Shown: piece after piece, positions 56,127-64,000 of the stretch
Position numbering within the stretch: position 1 is the first letter of the stretch
How the letters are laid out: each line of letters begins with the position of its first letter
Translations under genes and position numbers: made by a program
Notes under the pieces: generated by a model
Seen by the model: the letters and a program-made list of their open reading frames with translations, nothing else
What the model was told of the DNA's origin: nothing
The model's database searches: none
From: Actinomycetota bacterium
GTDB taxonomy: Bacteria > Actinomycetota > Actinomycetes > S36-B12 > CAIYMF01
Direction: 5' to 3'
Assembly: GCA_026393115.1 (NCBI GenBank)
Contig: JAPLAU010000007.1
Span: forward strand, 1 to 64,000
DNA: 64,000 nt

Positions 56127-57719
56127 ATGGCCAATGGAATTGGGTACGACTACATCATCGTCGGCGCCGGCAGTGCCGGTTGTGTTCTCGCAGCGCGATT
56201 AGGTGAGGACCCGTCGGTTTCGGTGCTCGTGCTTGAGGCCGGCCCGCACGACAACGCCGACTTCGTGAAAGCGCCCGCCGCGTTCTCGTACCTCTTCCGC
56301 ACCTCACGCGACTGGAACTTCAACACTGTCGAACAGAAGCAGGCGAACAGCCGCAGCATCTACTGGCCGCGCGGCAAGACACTCGGCGGATCGTCGAGCA
56401 TCAACGCGATGATTTACATCCGCGGTAACGCCTTCGACTACGACACCTGGCGCGATGTGTACGGATGCACGGGCTGGGGCTATTCCGATCTACTGCCCTA
56501 CTTCAAGCGTTCAGAAGACAATGCGCGCGGTGCTTCGGAATTCCACGGCGCAGGCGGTCCGCTCAGGGTCGAGAACCTGCGTCACGTGCACGCTCTGAGT
56601 GAGCGGTTCCTTGACGCGGCCGTCGCCGCCGGACATGCGCGCAACCTGGACTTCAATGGTGCGGCGCAAGAAGGCTTCGGTCAGTATCAGGTAACGCAGA
56701 AGCGAGGCAAGCGCTGGTCGGCGGCTGACGCGTACTTGCATCCGGCGTCGAAGCGGCCCAACGTGGAAGTGCGCACCGACGTGTTGGTCTCGCGTCTCGT
56801 CGCGCGCGAGGGTCGCATCACAGGAGTCGAGGTGCTGGTGGGGGGAGTTCCGACAACGCTGCGCGCCGAGTCCGAAGTGATCGTCGCAGCGGGCGCAGTC
56901 GGAACGCCGCATCTGTTGATGCGCAGTGGAATTGGGCCGGCGCACCATTTGCGCGAAGTGGGCGTGAGGGTCGTGCTCGACTCTCCGGGAGTCGGTCAGA
57001 ACCTCAGCGACCACCCGGTGGTACCGCTGATTTGGCGCACCAAAGACGCACGCGTCTTGCACGACAGCGAGAACGCACTGCGCTTAGTGCAGTGGCAGGT
57101 AACGGGCCGTGGTCCGACGTCGAGCAATGTCGCCGAGACCGGCGGTTTCCTGCGTACGCGCTCTGATTTGCCGGCGCCTGACATTCAATGGCACGCGGCG
57201 CCAGCGGAGTTCGATAACGAAGGACTCAGCGATCCGTCGGGCCGCGGTTTCACGATGGCGCCCACGTTGGTGGCCGTGAACTCGCGCGGGCAGATTCGTC
57301 TGCGCAATGGCGATCCGAGCAGTGCGCCGCTGATTGACCCCGACTACTTCAGTGCGCCCGAAGATCTCGACGCGATGGTCGAGGGACTTCGCATCACGCT
57401 CGACATTGCCTCGCAGTCGCCATTGGCGAAGCACTTCGACTATCCGGTGCAGCCACGTGGTGCGCTGCGTTCCGAGGACGACTTGCGCGAGCATGCACGT
57501 CGTCGAGTGCAGACGCTGTATCACCCGGTGGGTACCGCTGCGATGGGCGTCGACGAGATGGCCGTGTGCGATCTGGAACTGCGCGTGCGCGGTATTGACG
57601 GATTGCGCGTTGTCGATGCGTCGGTGATGCCGGTGGTTACGCGGGGCAACACGAATGCACCGACGATTGCCATCGCCGAGCGTGCCAGCGACCTCATCCG
57701 CGGGATTTCCCCGCTCTAA
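56127..57719 (+). CDS. GMC family FAD-dependent oxidoreductase (choline/alcohol dehydrogenase type)
   Basis: 530 residues from the ATG at 56127; a GTG 15 bp earlier is in frame. The FAD-binding GAGSAGCVLAARLGED starts at residue 13. GMC signatures are WPRGKTLGGSSSINAMIYIR and AAGAVGTPHLLMRSGIGP. The C-terminal catalytic His is in YHPVGTAAMG, followed by VDASVMPVVTRGNTNAPTIA. Enzymes of this type oxidise alcohols such as choline, long-chain or polyethylene-glycol alcohols to aldehydes. An aldehyde dehydrogenase lies convergent just downstream, which fits alcohol-to-acid catabolism. The substrate is unknown. Confidence 0.93.
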   Translation: MANGIGYDYIIVGAGSAGCVLAARLGEDPSVSVLVLEAGPHDNADFVKAPAAFSYLFRTSRDWNFNTVEQKQANSRSIYWPRGKTLGGSSSINAMIYIRGNAFDYDTWRDVYGCTGWGYSDLLPYFKRSEDNARGASEFHGAGGPLRVENLRHVHALSERFLDAAVAAGHARNLDFNGAAQEGFGQYQVTQKRGKRWSAADAYLHPASKRPNVEVRTDVLVSRLVAREGRITGVEVLVGGVPTTLRAESEVIVAAGAVGTPHLLMRSGIGPAHHLREVGVRVVLDSPGVGQNLSDHPVVPLIWRTKDARVLHDSENALRLVQWQVTGRGPTSSNVAETGGFLRTRSDLPAPDIQWHAAPAEFDNEGLSDPSGRGFTMAPTLVAVNSRGQIRLRNGDPSSAPLIDPDYFSAPEDLDAMVEGLRITLDIASQSPLAKHFDYPVQPRGALRSEDDLREHARRRVQTLYHPVGTAAMGVDEMAVCDLELRVRGIDGLRVVDASVMPVVTRGNTNAPTIAIAERASDLIRGISPL

Positions 57720-57774
57720 CCCCACTCGCGGAGTTCCACCGCTCTCACCCCATCACTGCCACTCACCCCTCACT

Positions 57775-57840
57775 ATCGGGGGCACCCACCCCCCACCATC
57801 GGGGGCACCCAAGCTCCTACCTAGCGCGCTTACCGCACCC
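57775..57840 (+). repeat. Dispersed hairpin repeat, copy C with an extra half copy
   Basis: ATCGGGGGCACCCA occurs at 57775-57788 and again at 57798, continuing as AAGCTCCTACCTAGCGCGC. It faces copy D, so the pair is inverted between convergent GMC and aldehyde dehydrogenase genes. The 250-bp gap 57720-57969 holds only these repeats. Confidence 0.82.
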
Positions 57841-57869
57841 GGTGGGTGGAACTGGGTGCAACTATGAGA

Positions 57870-57921
57870 GCCCCCTGGGGCGCCGAGACGCGCTAGGAGC
57901 GCGCTTGGGTGCCCCCGATGC
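57870..57921 (-). repeat. Dispersed hairpin repeat, copy D (inverted)
   Basis: GCCCCCTGGGGCGCCGAG is followed by ACGCGCTAGGAGCGCGC and GCTTGGGTGCCCCCGATGC. The flank CTATGAG ... CCCTGGGG, about 20 bp upstream of the core, also occurs beside copy A in reverse. The conserved unit is therefore longer than the core. Confidence 0.82.
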
Positions 57922-57969
57922 GGAATAGGGGGGAGGGAGGGAAGGTGCAGCCCCTATGCGGGTGGAGGG

Positions 57970-59463
57970 TTACGAGGTCCACTTGCGGCGGCCGTGCAGC
58001 GCCACCAGGGCCTTGGAAATGATCGCCGAGGTGTCAGGGCGCCGGCTGAAGCTCGTGAGCACCAGAGGCGACGGGAAGCGCTCGCTGACCACACCCTTCG
58101 ACCGGGCGAACTCACGCAGACCATCGGGTCCGTGAATCCGGCCGAAGCCGCTCTCGCCCACGCCACCCCAGGGCAGGGCCGGAACACCGGCGTACATCAC
58201 CCAGGAGTTGATGCTGACCATGCCGGTGCGCAGACGGTGGGCCGCTTCCATGAGCGCCTTGCGATCTTTGCCGAAGAGTGAAGCGCCCAAGCCGTAATTG
58301 TTGGCGTTGGCCTTGTCGACGCCATCGCTGAGATCGCGAATGCGATTGACCACGACAGTCGGTCCGAAGGTCTCGTCGGTGACGGCAGGGCACGATTCGG
58401 GTACTTCGGCCAGCACGATCGGGCCGACGATCGACTCGCCAATCGACTCGGGGCCGCCGACAACTGCGCGACCACCGCACGCGATGGCGTGATCGACATG
58501 CTCGCGAATCGTCGCGATCTGCGCGGGCATCGTCATGGGACCGTACGACGAGGTGGCCTCGTTGCCGGGGTGCAGTTCGCGTGCTCGTGCTGCGAGGCGC
58601 TCAAGGAACTGGTCAAAAATGGCGTCGTGTACGTACACACGCTCGACGGCGACGCACGTCTGTCCGGCGTTACCCATCGCACCGAACAACGCGGCGTCGA
58701 CCGCCTTTTCAATGTCAGCGTCAGCGTCGACGATGAAGGCATCCTTGCCGCCCAGTTCCAACACAACGGGAGTCAGGTTCTGCGCGGCTGCGGCCATCAC
58801 CTTGCGACCGGTCGCGGTCGATCCGGTGAACGAGATCTTGTCGACCCCGGAGGTGCACAACACCGCTCCCGTCGCGCCCTGTCCGGTGATCAACTGCAGT
58901 ACCGGCTGCTCGGGAACAACCTGCGCGAATGAATCGACCATCCACTGACCCACAGCGGTGGTGTATTCGCTGGGCTTGAACACCACGGCGTTTCCAGCAG
59001 CAAGCGCGTAGCCGACCGAACCCACCGGTGTGAAGACCGGGTAGTTCCACGGACCGATCACGCCGACGACACCAAGCGGCTCGTACCAGAGCCGTGCGCG
59101 CTGGTTGATCGTGAAGAGCGAGGGACGCACCCCATGCTCGCCCAAAATCTTCTCCGCATTCTTTGCGGCCCAGTCGAGATGCTCGATCGACAGCGCAATC
59201 TCAAGCAATGCATCTTCAACCGGCTTGCCGCCTTCGCGGTGCACCAACCACGCCAACTGCTCGGCGCGACGAGCCAGCAGTGACTTCCACGCCAGCAGTC
59301 GAGTCTTACGGCCGATAAATCCCAGTTCGGCCCACCAGTGGGCAGCAATGCGTGCGCGATCGACTGCTGCAGACACCTCTTCGGGTGTCATGATCGGGAA
59401 GCTCGCGATGACCTCGCCATCGGACGGCGCGGTCGTTTGGAACTGGGGTGCGTCGATGCTCAT
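57970..59463 (-). CDS. Aldehyde dehydrogenase family protein
   Basis: 497 residues, GGAGG before the ATG at 59463. VIGPWNYPVFTPVGSVGYAL, VFKPSEYTTAVGQWMVDSF, SFTGSTATGRKVMAAAAQNL, the general-base region ELGGKDAFIVDADADIEKAV, and the catalytic Cys in GNAGQTCVAVERVYVHD are all present. NAD(P)-dependent oxidation of an aldehyde to its acid. The C-terminus ends in a basic HGRRKWTS tail. Relatives include coniferyl, benzaldehyde and succinate-semialdehyde dehydrogenases; the substrate is unknown. It may act on products of the neighbouring GMC oxidoreductase. Confidence 0.94.
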   Translation of the reverse strand: MSIDAPQFQTTAPSDGEVIASFPIMTPEEVSAAVDRARIAAHWWAELGFIGRKTRLLAWKSLLARRAEQLAWLVHREGGKPVEDALLEIALSIEHLDWAAKNAEKILGEHGVRPSLFTINQRARLWYEPLGVVGVIGPWNYPVFTPVGSVGYALAAGNAVVFKPSEYTTAVGQWMVDSFAQVVPEQPVLQLITGQGATGAVLCTSGVDKISFTGSTATGRKVMAAAAQNLTPVVLELGGKDAFIVDADADIEKAVDAALFGAMGNAGQTCVAVERVYVHDAIFDQFLERLAARARELHPGNEATSSYGPMTMPAQIATIREHVDHAIACGGRAVVGGPESIGESIVGPIVLAEVPESCPAVTDETFGPTVVVNRIRDLSDGVDKANANNYGLGASLFGKDRKALMEAAHRLRTGMVSINSWVMYAGVPALPWGGVGESGFGRIHGPDGLREFARSKGVVSERFPSPLVLTSFSRRPDTSAIISKALVALHGRRKWTS

Positions 59464-59556
59464 GATGCCTCCGGGAGGTTGGGCTACCCCTCACGGTAAG
59501 TCACGCCCATGGGAGACTGCTAGGGGAAGCAAGAATCAGTTGTCGGAGGAGGACTC

Positions 59557-61338
59557 GTGGCACGCGAGATCGCGAAGGTCGGGGTTGTTGGCCTAGGCAC
59601 GATGGGTGCCGGAATCGTTGAGGTTTTTGCCCGCCACGGGTTTGACGTGGTGGCCGTTGAAGCCTCCGAAGAGGCGGTAGCCACCGGACGAGCTCATCTT
59701 GAAACTTCACTCGGTCGGGCGCTCAAAAGGGGCAAACTGACGGAGGAAGAGCGCGACCAGCTGCTCGCCCGCGTGCGTCTGGTCACGTCCCTCGACGAAC
59801 TCGCCGACCGCGACCTCGTGGTCGAGGCGGTTTCGGAAGACCTCGACCTCAAGCGTGGAATCTTCGAACGGCTCGACAAGGTGTGCGGCCCCGAGGCAAT
59901 CCTCGCGTCGAACACGTCGTCGCTGTCGGTTACCGATATTGCGGTGGCCACCGGACGCCCGGCGCAGGTTGTCGGAATGCACTTCTTCAACCCGGCGCCG
60001 GTGCAGAACTTTGTCGAGGTCGTGCGCACAGTAGTCAGTTCTCAGGAAGTTCTCGACGACGTCGTGGTTGTCGCCGAGCGACTCGAGAAGCTTCCCGTTG
60101 TGGTCAGCGACCGCGCCGGCTTCATCGCTAACGCGCTGCTCTTCGGATACCTCAATCACGCAGTGTCGATGTTCGAGTCCAAGTACGCGACGCGTGAAGA
60201 CATCGATGCAGCCATGCGATTGGGTTGCGGCTATCCGATGGGTCCGCTTGCGCTGCTCGACCTCATCGGACTCGACACCGCGTACGAGATTCTCGACACG
60301 ATGTATAAGCAGGGTCGCGATCGTTTGCACGCGCCGAGCCCGATTCTCAAGCAGTTGGTTACCGCGGGCCTACGCGGTCGTAAGACTGGCCGCGGTTTCT
60401 ACACCTACGAAGGACCGCACTCGCCCATCGTGGTCGCCGATGCACTCACGCCGAGCGATGCCGACGAACTGGGCGGCCCCGCGGCACGTGCGGTGCGCAC
60501 CGTGGGCGTGGTTGGTTCCGGAACGATGGCGACCGGAATCGTTGAGGTGTTTGCCAAGAGCGGCTTCGACGTGGTCGTGATTGCGCGCAGCACCGACCGC
60601 ACCGCCAAGGTGCGCAGTGCGCTTGAGCGTTCCATGGATAAGGCCGTCATTCGTGGCAAGCTCACCGAGGAAGAACGCGATAGTGCGCTTGCTCGAGTGA
60701 CGCTATCGACCGACTACGACGATCTTGCGCAGGTTGACCTGGTGGTCGAAGCCGTGGTTGAGGACCTCGACGTGAAGGCAGCGCTGTTCGAGACCCTCGA
60801 CGAAATCTGCAAGCCTGGTGCCGTGTTGGCCACCACCACCTCGTCGCTGCCTGTTGTTGAACTTGCGTCGGTCACCAAGCGCCCGGCCGATGTCGTCGGG
60901 CTGCACTTCTTCAACCCCGCGCCGGTGATGAAGTTGGTGGAAGTTGTCTCTACAGTTGCGACCGCTGATGATGTCGTCGCGACGGCGGTGAAGGTGTGTC
61001 GTGAACTGGGCAAGCACCCGGTGTCGTGCGGCGACCGCGCAGGCTTCATCGTCAACGCGCTGTTGTTCCCCTACCTCAACGACGGTATTCGCATGCTTGA
61101 ACAGAACTACGCGACCGCCGACGACATCGACACGGCCATGAAGGTCGGCTGTGGTCTTCCGATGGGTCCCTTTGAGTTGCTCGATGTGGTCGGACTCGAT
61201 GTGAGTCTGGCGATACAGCAGACGCTGTACCGCGAGTTCCGTGAGCCGGGCTTCGCGCCCGTACCGCGACTCGAACACCTCGTCACCGCTGGCTACCTCG
61301 GGCGCAAGACCGGCCGCGGTTTCCGTACGTACGCCTAG
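59557..61338 (+). CDS. Double 3-hydroxyacyl-CoA dehydrogenase (two fused HBDH copies)
   Basis: 593 residues formed by two complete copies of the 3-hydroxybutyryl-CoA dehydrogenase fold. Copy 1 (about 1-290) has GVVGLGTMGAGIVEVFARHG, SNTSSLSVTDIAVATGR, MHFFNPAPVQNFVEVV and GCGYPMGPLALLDLIGLD. Copy 2 (about 310-593) has GVVGSGTMATGIVEVFAKSG, TTTSSLPVVELASVTKR, LHFFNPAPVMKLVEVV and GCGLPMGPFELLDVVGLD. Both keep the catalytic His and the NAD glycine loop. The NAD loop Gly-x-Gly-x-x-Gly of copy 2 reads GSGTMA, so its third Gly is Ala. The protein should oxidise 3-hydroxyacyl-CoA in fatty-acid breakdown or in the route served by the mutase. GTG start with GGAGGA upstream. Confidence 0.93.
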   Translation: MAREIAKVGVVGLGTMGAGIVEVFARHGFDVVAVEASEEAVATGRAHLETSLGRALKRGKLTEEERDQLLARVRLVTSLDELADRDLVVEAVSEDLDLKRGIFERLDKVCGPEAILASNTSSLSVTDIAVATGRPAQVVGMHFFNPAPVQNFVEVVRTVVSSQEVLDDVVVVAERLEKLPVVVSDRAGFIANALLFGYLNHAVSMFESKYATREDIDAAMRLGCGYPMGPLALLDLIGLDTAYEILDTMYKQGRDRLHAPSPILKQLVTAGLRGRKTGRGFYTYEGPHSPIVVADALTPSDADELGGPAARAVRTVGVVGSGTMATGIVEVFAKSGFDVVVIARSTDRTAKVRSALERSMDKAVIRGKLTEEERDSALARVTLSTDYDDLAQVDLVVEAVVEDLDVKAALFETLDEICKPGAVLATTTSSLPVVELASVTKRPADVVGLHFFNPAPVMKLVEVVSTVATADDVVATAVKVCRELGKHPVSCGDRAGFIVNALLFPYLNDGIRMLEQNYATADDIDTAMKVGCGLPMGPFELLDVVGLDVSLAIQQTLYREFREPGFAPVPRLEHLVTAGYLGRKTGRGFRTYA

Positions 61339-61348
61339 GCGTCGATCA

Positions 61349-61645
61349 ATGGGCCGACGACACAAGCGCCGACCGGAAGACACTCAGGAGTTGCGTGCTC
61401 CGGGTGTGTACGGATTGCGCACGTACGAAACTCATTCCGATGGTGAGTGGATCGTGCAGAAGATCACCGGGTCGAGCGCGACCAAGACGTATCGCTGTCC
61501 GGGCTGCGATCACGAAATCCGTCCCGCCACGCCGCACGTCGTTGCGTGGCCTTCCGGACTTTCCTCCGAAGACGCTGTTGATGATCGTCGTCACTGGCAC
61601 ACGCCGTGTTGGAATGCGCGTGCGCGACGCAGGCCGAAGAGGTAG
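61349..61645 (+). CDS. Small zinc-binding conserved protein, function unknown
   Basis: 98 residues from the ATG at 61349; a longer frame extends into the preceding gene. The basic start MGRRHKRRPEDTQELRAPGV is followed by YRCPGCDHEIRPATPHVVAW and RRHWHTPCWNARARRRPKR. The C-x2-C and H-x-H-x2-C pattern suggests a zinc site. I recall a very similar small protein often annotated loosely as ATP/GTP-binding in actinobacteria; that label has no support in the sequence. It begins 10 bp after the double dehydrogenase and is 4 bp before the next gene, so it is probably co-transcribed. Confidence 0.75.
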   Translation: MGRRHKRRPEDTQELRAPGVYGLRTYETHSDGEWIVQKITGSSATKTYRCPGCDHEIRPATPHVVAWPSGLSSEDAVDDRRHWHTPCWNARARRRPKR

Positions 61646-61649
61646 AGCG

Positions 61650-62387
61650 ATGCCGCCCATCGTTGCCAATTCCGTGTTGCCCGCGCAACGCGACGATATT
61701 GAGTTGCGTACCTCCGATGGATTGCTGTTGGTGGGTGAGCTGGCGTTGCCGGAGGATCGCGAGCCGGTGGGCACATTGGTGTGTGTTCATCCGCTTCCGA
61801 CTCACGGCGGCATGATGGACAGCCACGTACTGCGCAAAGCTGCGTGGCGGCTTCCGGCCCTTGCTGGTCTCGCGGTAGTGCGCTTCAACACACGTGGTAC
61901 GACGAGCGCGCGCGGTACAAGTGAGGGCGTTTTCGACGAGGGCAATGCCGAAGGCCTTGACCTTGCGGCGGCACTTGAGTTCGTGGCTGGGCGTGGACTT
62001 CCTGATCCGTGGCTGCTGGGTTGGTCGTTCGGAACTGATGTGATTCTGCGACACGGCAATGTCGACCCGGTACAGGGCGCGGTGCTGCTGTCTCCGCCGC
62101 TGCGATTCAGTACCGATGCCGACCTTGATAGCTGGGCGCAGAGCGGGCGTCCGATTGTGGCCGTCGTGCCCGCGCTCGACGATTACCTGCAGCCCACCGA
62201 GGCCGCTGAGCGGTTCGCGCGAGTGCCGCAAGCGCAGGTCATCGGTGTTCCGGAGGCCCGGCACCTGTGGGTGGGGGAGAAGTACGTCAGAATCGCACTC
62301 GACGAGACGGTTCGGGCTGTTGCCCCTTCCGCGTCACCCCTGCCGGATGATTACGACGGCCCGATGGAGAGATGGAGCGACTTATGA
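61650..62387 (+). CDS. Alpha/beta hydrolase
   Basis: 245 residues from the ATG at 61650, with AAGAGG upstream. GTLVCVHPLPTHGGMMDSHV forms the oxyanion region, VRFNTRGTTSARGTSEG follows, and the nucleophile elbow is LLGWSFGTDVILRH. It resembles bacterial dienelactone-hydrolase or YqiA-like alpha/beta proteins. The acid in VVPALDDYLQP and the His in PEARHLWVGEKYVR complete a plausible triad. It overlaps the SDR gene by 4 bp. Confidence 0.85.
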   Translation: MPPIVANSVLPAQRDDIELRTSDGLLLVGELALPEDREPVGTLVCVHPLPTHGGMMDSHVLRKAAWRLPALAGLAVVRFNTRGTTSARGTSEGVFDEGNAEGLDLAAALEFVAGRGLPDPWLLGWSFGTDVILRHGNVDPVQGAVLLSPPLRFSTDADLDSWAQSGRPIVAVVPALDDYLQPTEAAERFARVPQAQVIGVPEARHLWVGEKYVRIALDETVRAVAPSASPLPDDYDGPMERWSDL

Positions 62388-63151
62388 GCTTCGACCTGAC
62401 CGGACGCAAGGCACTTGTTACTGGAGCGTCGCGAGGAATTGGGCGCGGAATCGCCGAGGCGTACGCGGCGGCCGGTGCCGACGTGGCACTGCTGGCGCGC
62501 GATGAGGCGACATTGCGCGAGGTGGCCGGGGTGGTCGAGTCGTATGGCCGTAAGGCGTTCGTGCTTCCGTGTGATGTGCTTGATCCCGAGTCGGTTCGCA
62601 CGCAGGTGGCGGCGGCAGTCGAGGGCCTCGGCGGTCTCGACGTGCTGGTGAATAACGCCGGTGGTAACTCGTTCAGTACCGCGTTCTCGACGATGCGCTT
62701 TAGCGGGTGGGAGAAGACGCTGCGGTTGAACCTCGACTCTGTCGTGCACGCAACGCAGGCTGCGAGTGAGGCGTTGCAGGCGTCGGGCAGTGCATCGGTG
62801 ATCAACATGGCGTCGGTGGCGGGTGTCACCGCGGTTCCGTTGATGTCGCACTATGGTGCGGCGAAGGCGGCGCTGATTTCGCTGACCAAGACGTTGGCTG
62901 TCGAGTGGGCGTGGACCGGTGCGCGCGTGAACGCGATCGTTCCGGGCTGGATCGAGACCGATCTCACTGAGTTTCTGCGCGACGACAACGGCGCGGCGGC
63001 CGGGGTCGAGCTGATCAAGCGGGTGCCGATGCAGCGTTGGGGAACGGTCACCGAGATCGCCGAGCCCGCTGTGTTCCTCGCGTCGAGCGCGTCGTCATTC
63101 ATGACCGGCCAGGTGCTGGTCGTCGACGGCGGCCTCACTGTGATGCCGTAA
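62384..63151 (+). CDS. Short-chain dehydrogenase/reductase
   Basis: 255 residues from the ATG at 62384, preceded by GGAG and overlapping the hydrolase stop (ATGA). The Rossmann start KALVTGASRGIGRGIAEAYA, then DVLVNNAGGNSF, the catalytic Ser in SVINMASVAGVT and the YGAAKAALISLTKTLAVEWA motif with Tyr and Lys define a classical SDR. The C-terminus SSASSFMTGQVLVVDGGLTV is typical of the 3-oxoacyl-reductase-like group. NAD(P)-dependent; the substrate is unknown. Operonic with the upstream hydrolase. Confidence 0.93.
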   Translation: MSFDLTGRKALVTGASRGIGRGIAEAYAAAGADVALLARDEATLREVAGVVESYGRKAFVLPCDVLDPESVRTQVAAAVEGLGGLDVLVNNAGGNSFSTAFSTMRFSGWEKTLRLNLDSVVHATQAASEALQASGSASVINMASVAGVTAVPLMSHYGAAKAALISLTKTLAVEWAWTGARVNAIVPGWIETDLTEFLRDDNGAAAGVELIKRVPMQRWGTVTEIAEPAVFLASSASSFMTGQVLVVDGGLTVMP

Positions 63152-63157
63152 GCCCTT

Positions 63158-63253
63158 CACCCTTTTCCGCATCCACCCTTTTTCACATCCACCCTTTTTC
63201 ACATCCACCTTTTTCCGCTTCCACTCATTTCCGCTTCCACCTTTTTCCGCATC
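63158..63253. repeat. Six tandem copies of a 16-bp unit
   Basis: Six consecutive 16-bp units of the type CACCCTTTTTCACATC (63158-63253) have equal length and run straight into dispersed copy E. Units 2 and 3 are identical; others differ by 1-5 bases. There is no spacer, so this is not a CRISPR array. It lies between the SDR and the last hydrolase gene. Confidence 0.9.
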
Positions 63254-63293
63254 GGGGGCACCCAAGCGCCTACCTAGCGCGTTCAGGCACCCC
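63249..63293 (+). repeat. Dispersed hairpin repeat, copy E
   Basis: GCATCGGGGGCACCCAAGC is followed by GCCTACCTAGCGCGTTC. It is the single, unpaired copy in the window and begins inside the last unit of the tandem array. The array's ...CCGCATC therefore merges with the repeat's own 5' end. Confidence 0.85.
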
Positions 63294-63311
63294 ACTACTT
63301 CAGGAGTTCCG

Positions 63312-64000
63312 ATGACAAACCTGCCGGTGATTCTGCTACACGCCTTCCCGTTGAATTGCGCGCTGTGGGCCGATCAGGCCGCTGCCCTGCGCGCGGCCGG
63401 CTACCAGGTGCGCACCCCGGACTTTCCCGGCTTCGGCGCATCGCCGGTAGCTGAGACCAAACCAGACCTCGACGTGTTCGCTGGCGCTGTGCTCGGTGCG
63501 GCCGACGCAGCGGGGTTCGAACGGTTCGCTCTGGCCGGGCTGTCGATGGGCGGCTATACCGCGATGGCCGTGCTGCGCCGCGCTCCCGAGCGCGTGGCCG
63601 CGCTGATCCTCGCTGACACGCGCGCGACGGCCGATTCCGAGGAAGCAGCCGCGAACCGTCGCCGCGTCGCCGATGAACTCGACGGCGGACTCGACCTCGC
63701 GACCTTTGCCCGCGCCGTCATTCCGACGCTACTGGGCCAGACAACTCTCGCGGAGCGTGCCGACGTGGTCGAGACGGTGCGGGGCTGGATCGAGGCTAAT
63801 GATCCACGCGGAATTGCCTGGGCGCAGCGCGCGATGGCCGCCCGTCCCGACTCGGTGGCGACTCTCGCGGCGTACGACGGACCCGCGCTGATCGTGTGGG
63901 GTGAGGAAGACACCCTGACCGTCCGCGCCGACCAGGACCCGATGCTCGACGCGCTCGACGATGTCGAACTCGCGATGATTCCGAACGCCGGGCACCTCAC
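63312..64000 (+). CDS. Alpha/beta hydrolase (3' end cut by window)
   Basis: 229 complete codons from the ATG at 63312 run off the right edge. CAGGAGTTCC precedes the start. VILLHAFPLNCALWADQAAA, VRTPDFPGFGASP, nucleophile LAGLSMGGYTAMAVLRRAPE, acid VWGEEDTLTV and the start of the His segment IPNAGHL give a full alpha/beta hydrolase triad before the cut. It is close to the 3-oxoadipate enol-lactonase/esterase type. Soluble. Confidence 0.9.
   Translation, partial: MTNLPVILLHAFPLNCALWADQAAALRAAGYQVRTPDFPGFGASPVAETKPDLDVFAGAVLGAADAAGFERFALAGLSMGGYTAMAVLRRAPERVAALILADTRATADSEEAAANRRRVADELDGGLDLATFARAVIPTLLGQTTLAERADVVETVRGWIEANDPRGIAWAQRAMAARPDSVATLAAYDGPALIVWGEEDTLTVRADQDPMLDALDDVELAMIPNAGHL

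Noticed and set aside
63158-63253. Repeat array as a CRISPR
   Set aside because: Units are 16 bp and contiguous with no spacers, and no cas genes are present.

Overview
The window looks like one chromosomal stretch from an actinomycete-type bacterium (Actinomycetota). The DNA is GC-rich (about 60% by eye) and uses many GTG starts. The gene order argS-lysA-hom-thrC-thrB-rho-rpmE-prfA-prmC-tsaC-glyA-wecA-atpIZBEFHAGDC-(PduO adenosyltransferase)-murA-...-nucS is the order I recall from Mycobacterium and Streptomyces. I also see two actinobacterial hallmarks: NucS mismatch repair and a MurA carrying Asp instead of the catalytic Cys. I cannot name a genus.

Layout. 1-16.5 kb is envelope and accessory: a deacetylase-like enzyme cut by the left edge, a sugar porter, two tandem L,D-transpeptidases, a thioesterase, a SulP transporter, a secreted subtilisin next to a secreted Pro/Thr-rich coiled-coil protein, a class A penicillin-binding protein with PASTA domain, a CPBP protease, and small stress-type proteins (DUF6325, SHOCT, DUF805). 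16.5-21 kb holds an Old-Yellow-Enzyme-type reductase, an acyl-CoA ligase, a 40-residue peptide gene with a bacteriocin-type double-glycine leader, a flavin reductase, tRNA-Arg(CCG) and a PIN-toxin remnant. 21-38 kb is the housekeeping core: arginyl-tRNA synthesis, the aspartate-family amino-acid operon, Rho, L31, release factor 1 and its methylase, tRNA t6A synthesis, glycine/C1 metabolism, and the first membrane step of cell-wall polymer synthesis. 38-46 kb is the complete F1Fo ATP synthase operon. 46-53 kb carries the cobalamin adenosyltransferase, murA, a 3-hydroxybutyryl-CoA dehydrogenase with a B12-dependent ethylmalonyl-CoA-type mutase, a phosphatase and nucS. 53-64 kb is a catabolic area: alpha/beta hydrolases, GMC oxidoreductase, aldehyde dehydrogenase, a two-copy fused 3-hydroxyacyl-CoA dehydrogenase, an SDR and a last hydrolase cut by the right edge.

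Two genome-scale patterns stand out. First, about ten genes start 6-7 nt after a TANNNT -10 box, a layout that predicts leaderless mRNAs. Second, a dispersed hairpin-forming repeat (core ATCGGGGGCACCCAAGC ... CCTAGCGCG) occurs five times, only in intergenic DNA at about 46.2-46.5, 57.8-57.9 and 63.25 kb. It is arranged as inverted pairs between convergent genes and once at the end of a six-unit 16-bp tandem array.

The most novel candidate is the double-glycine-leader peptide gene at 20204-20326, which has no recognisable maturation or export gene beside it. All family calls rest on motif recognition by eye; no database search was possible.
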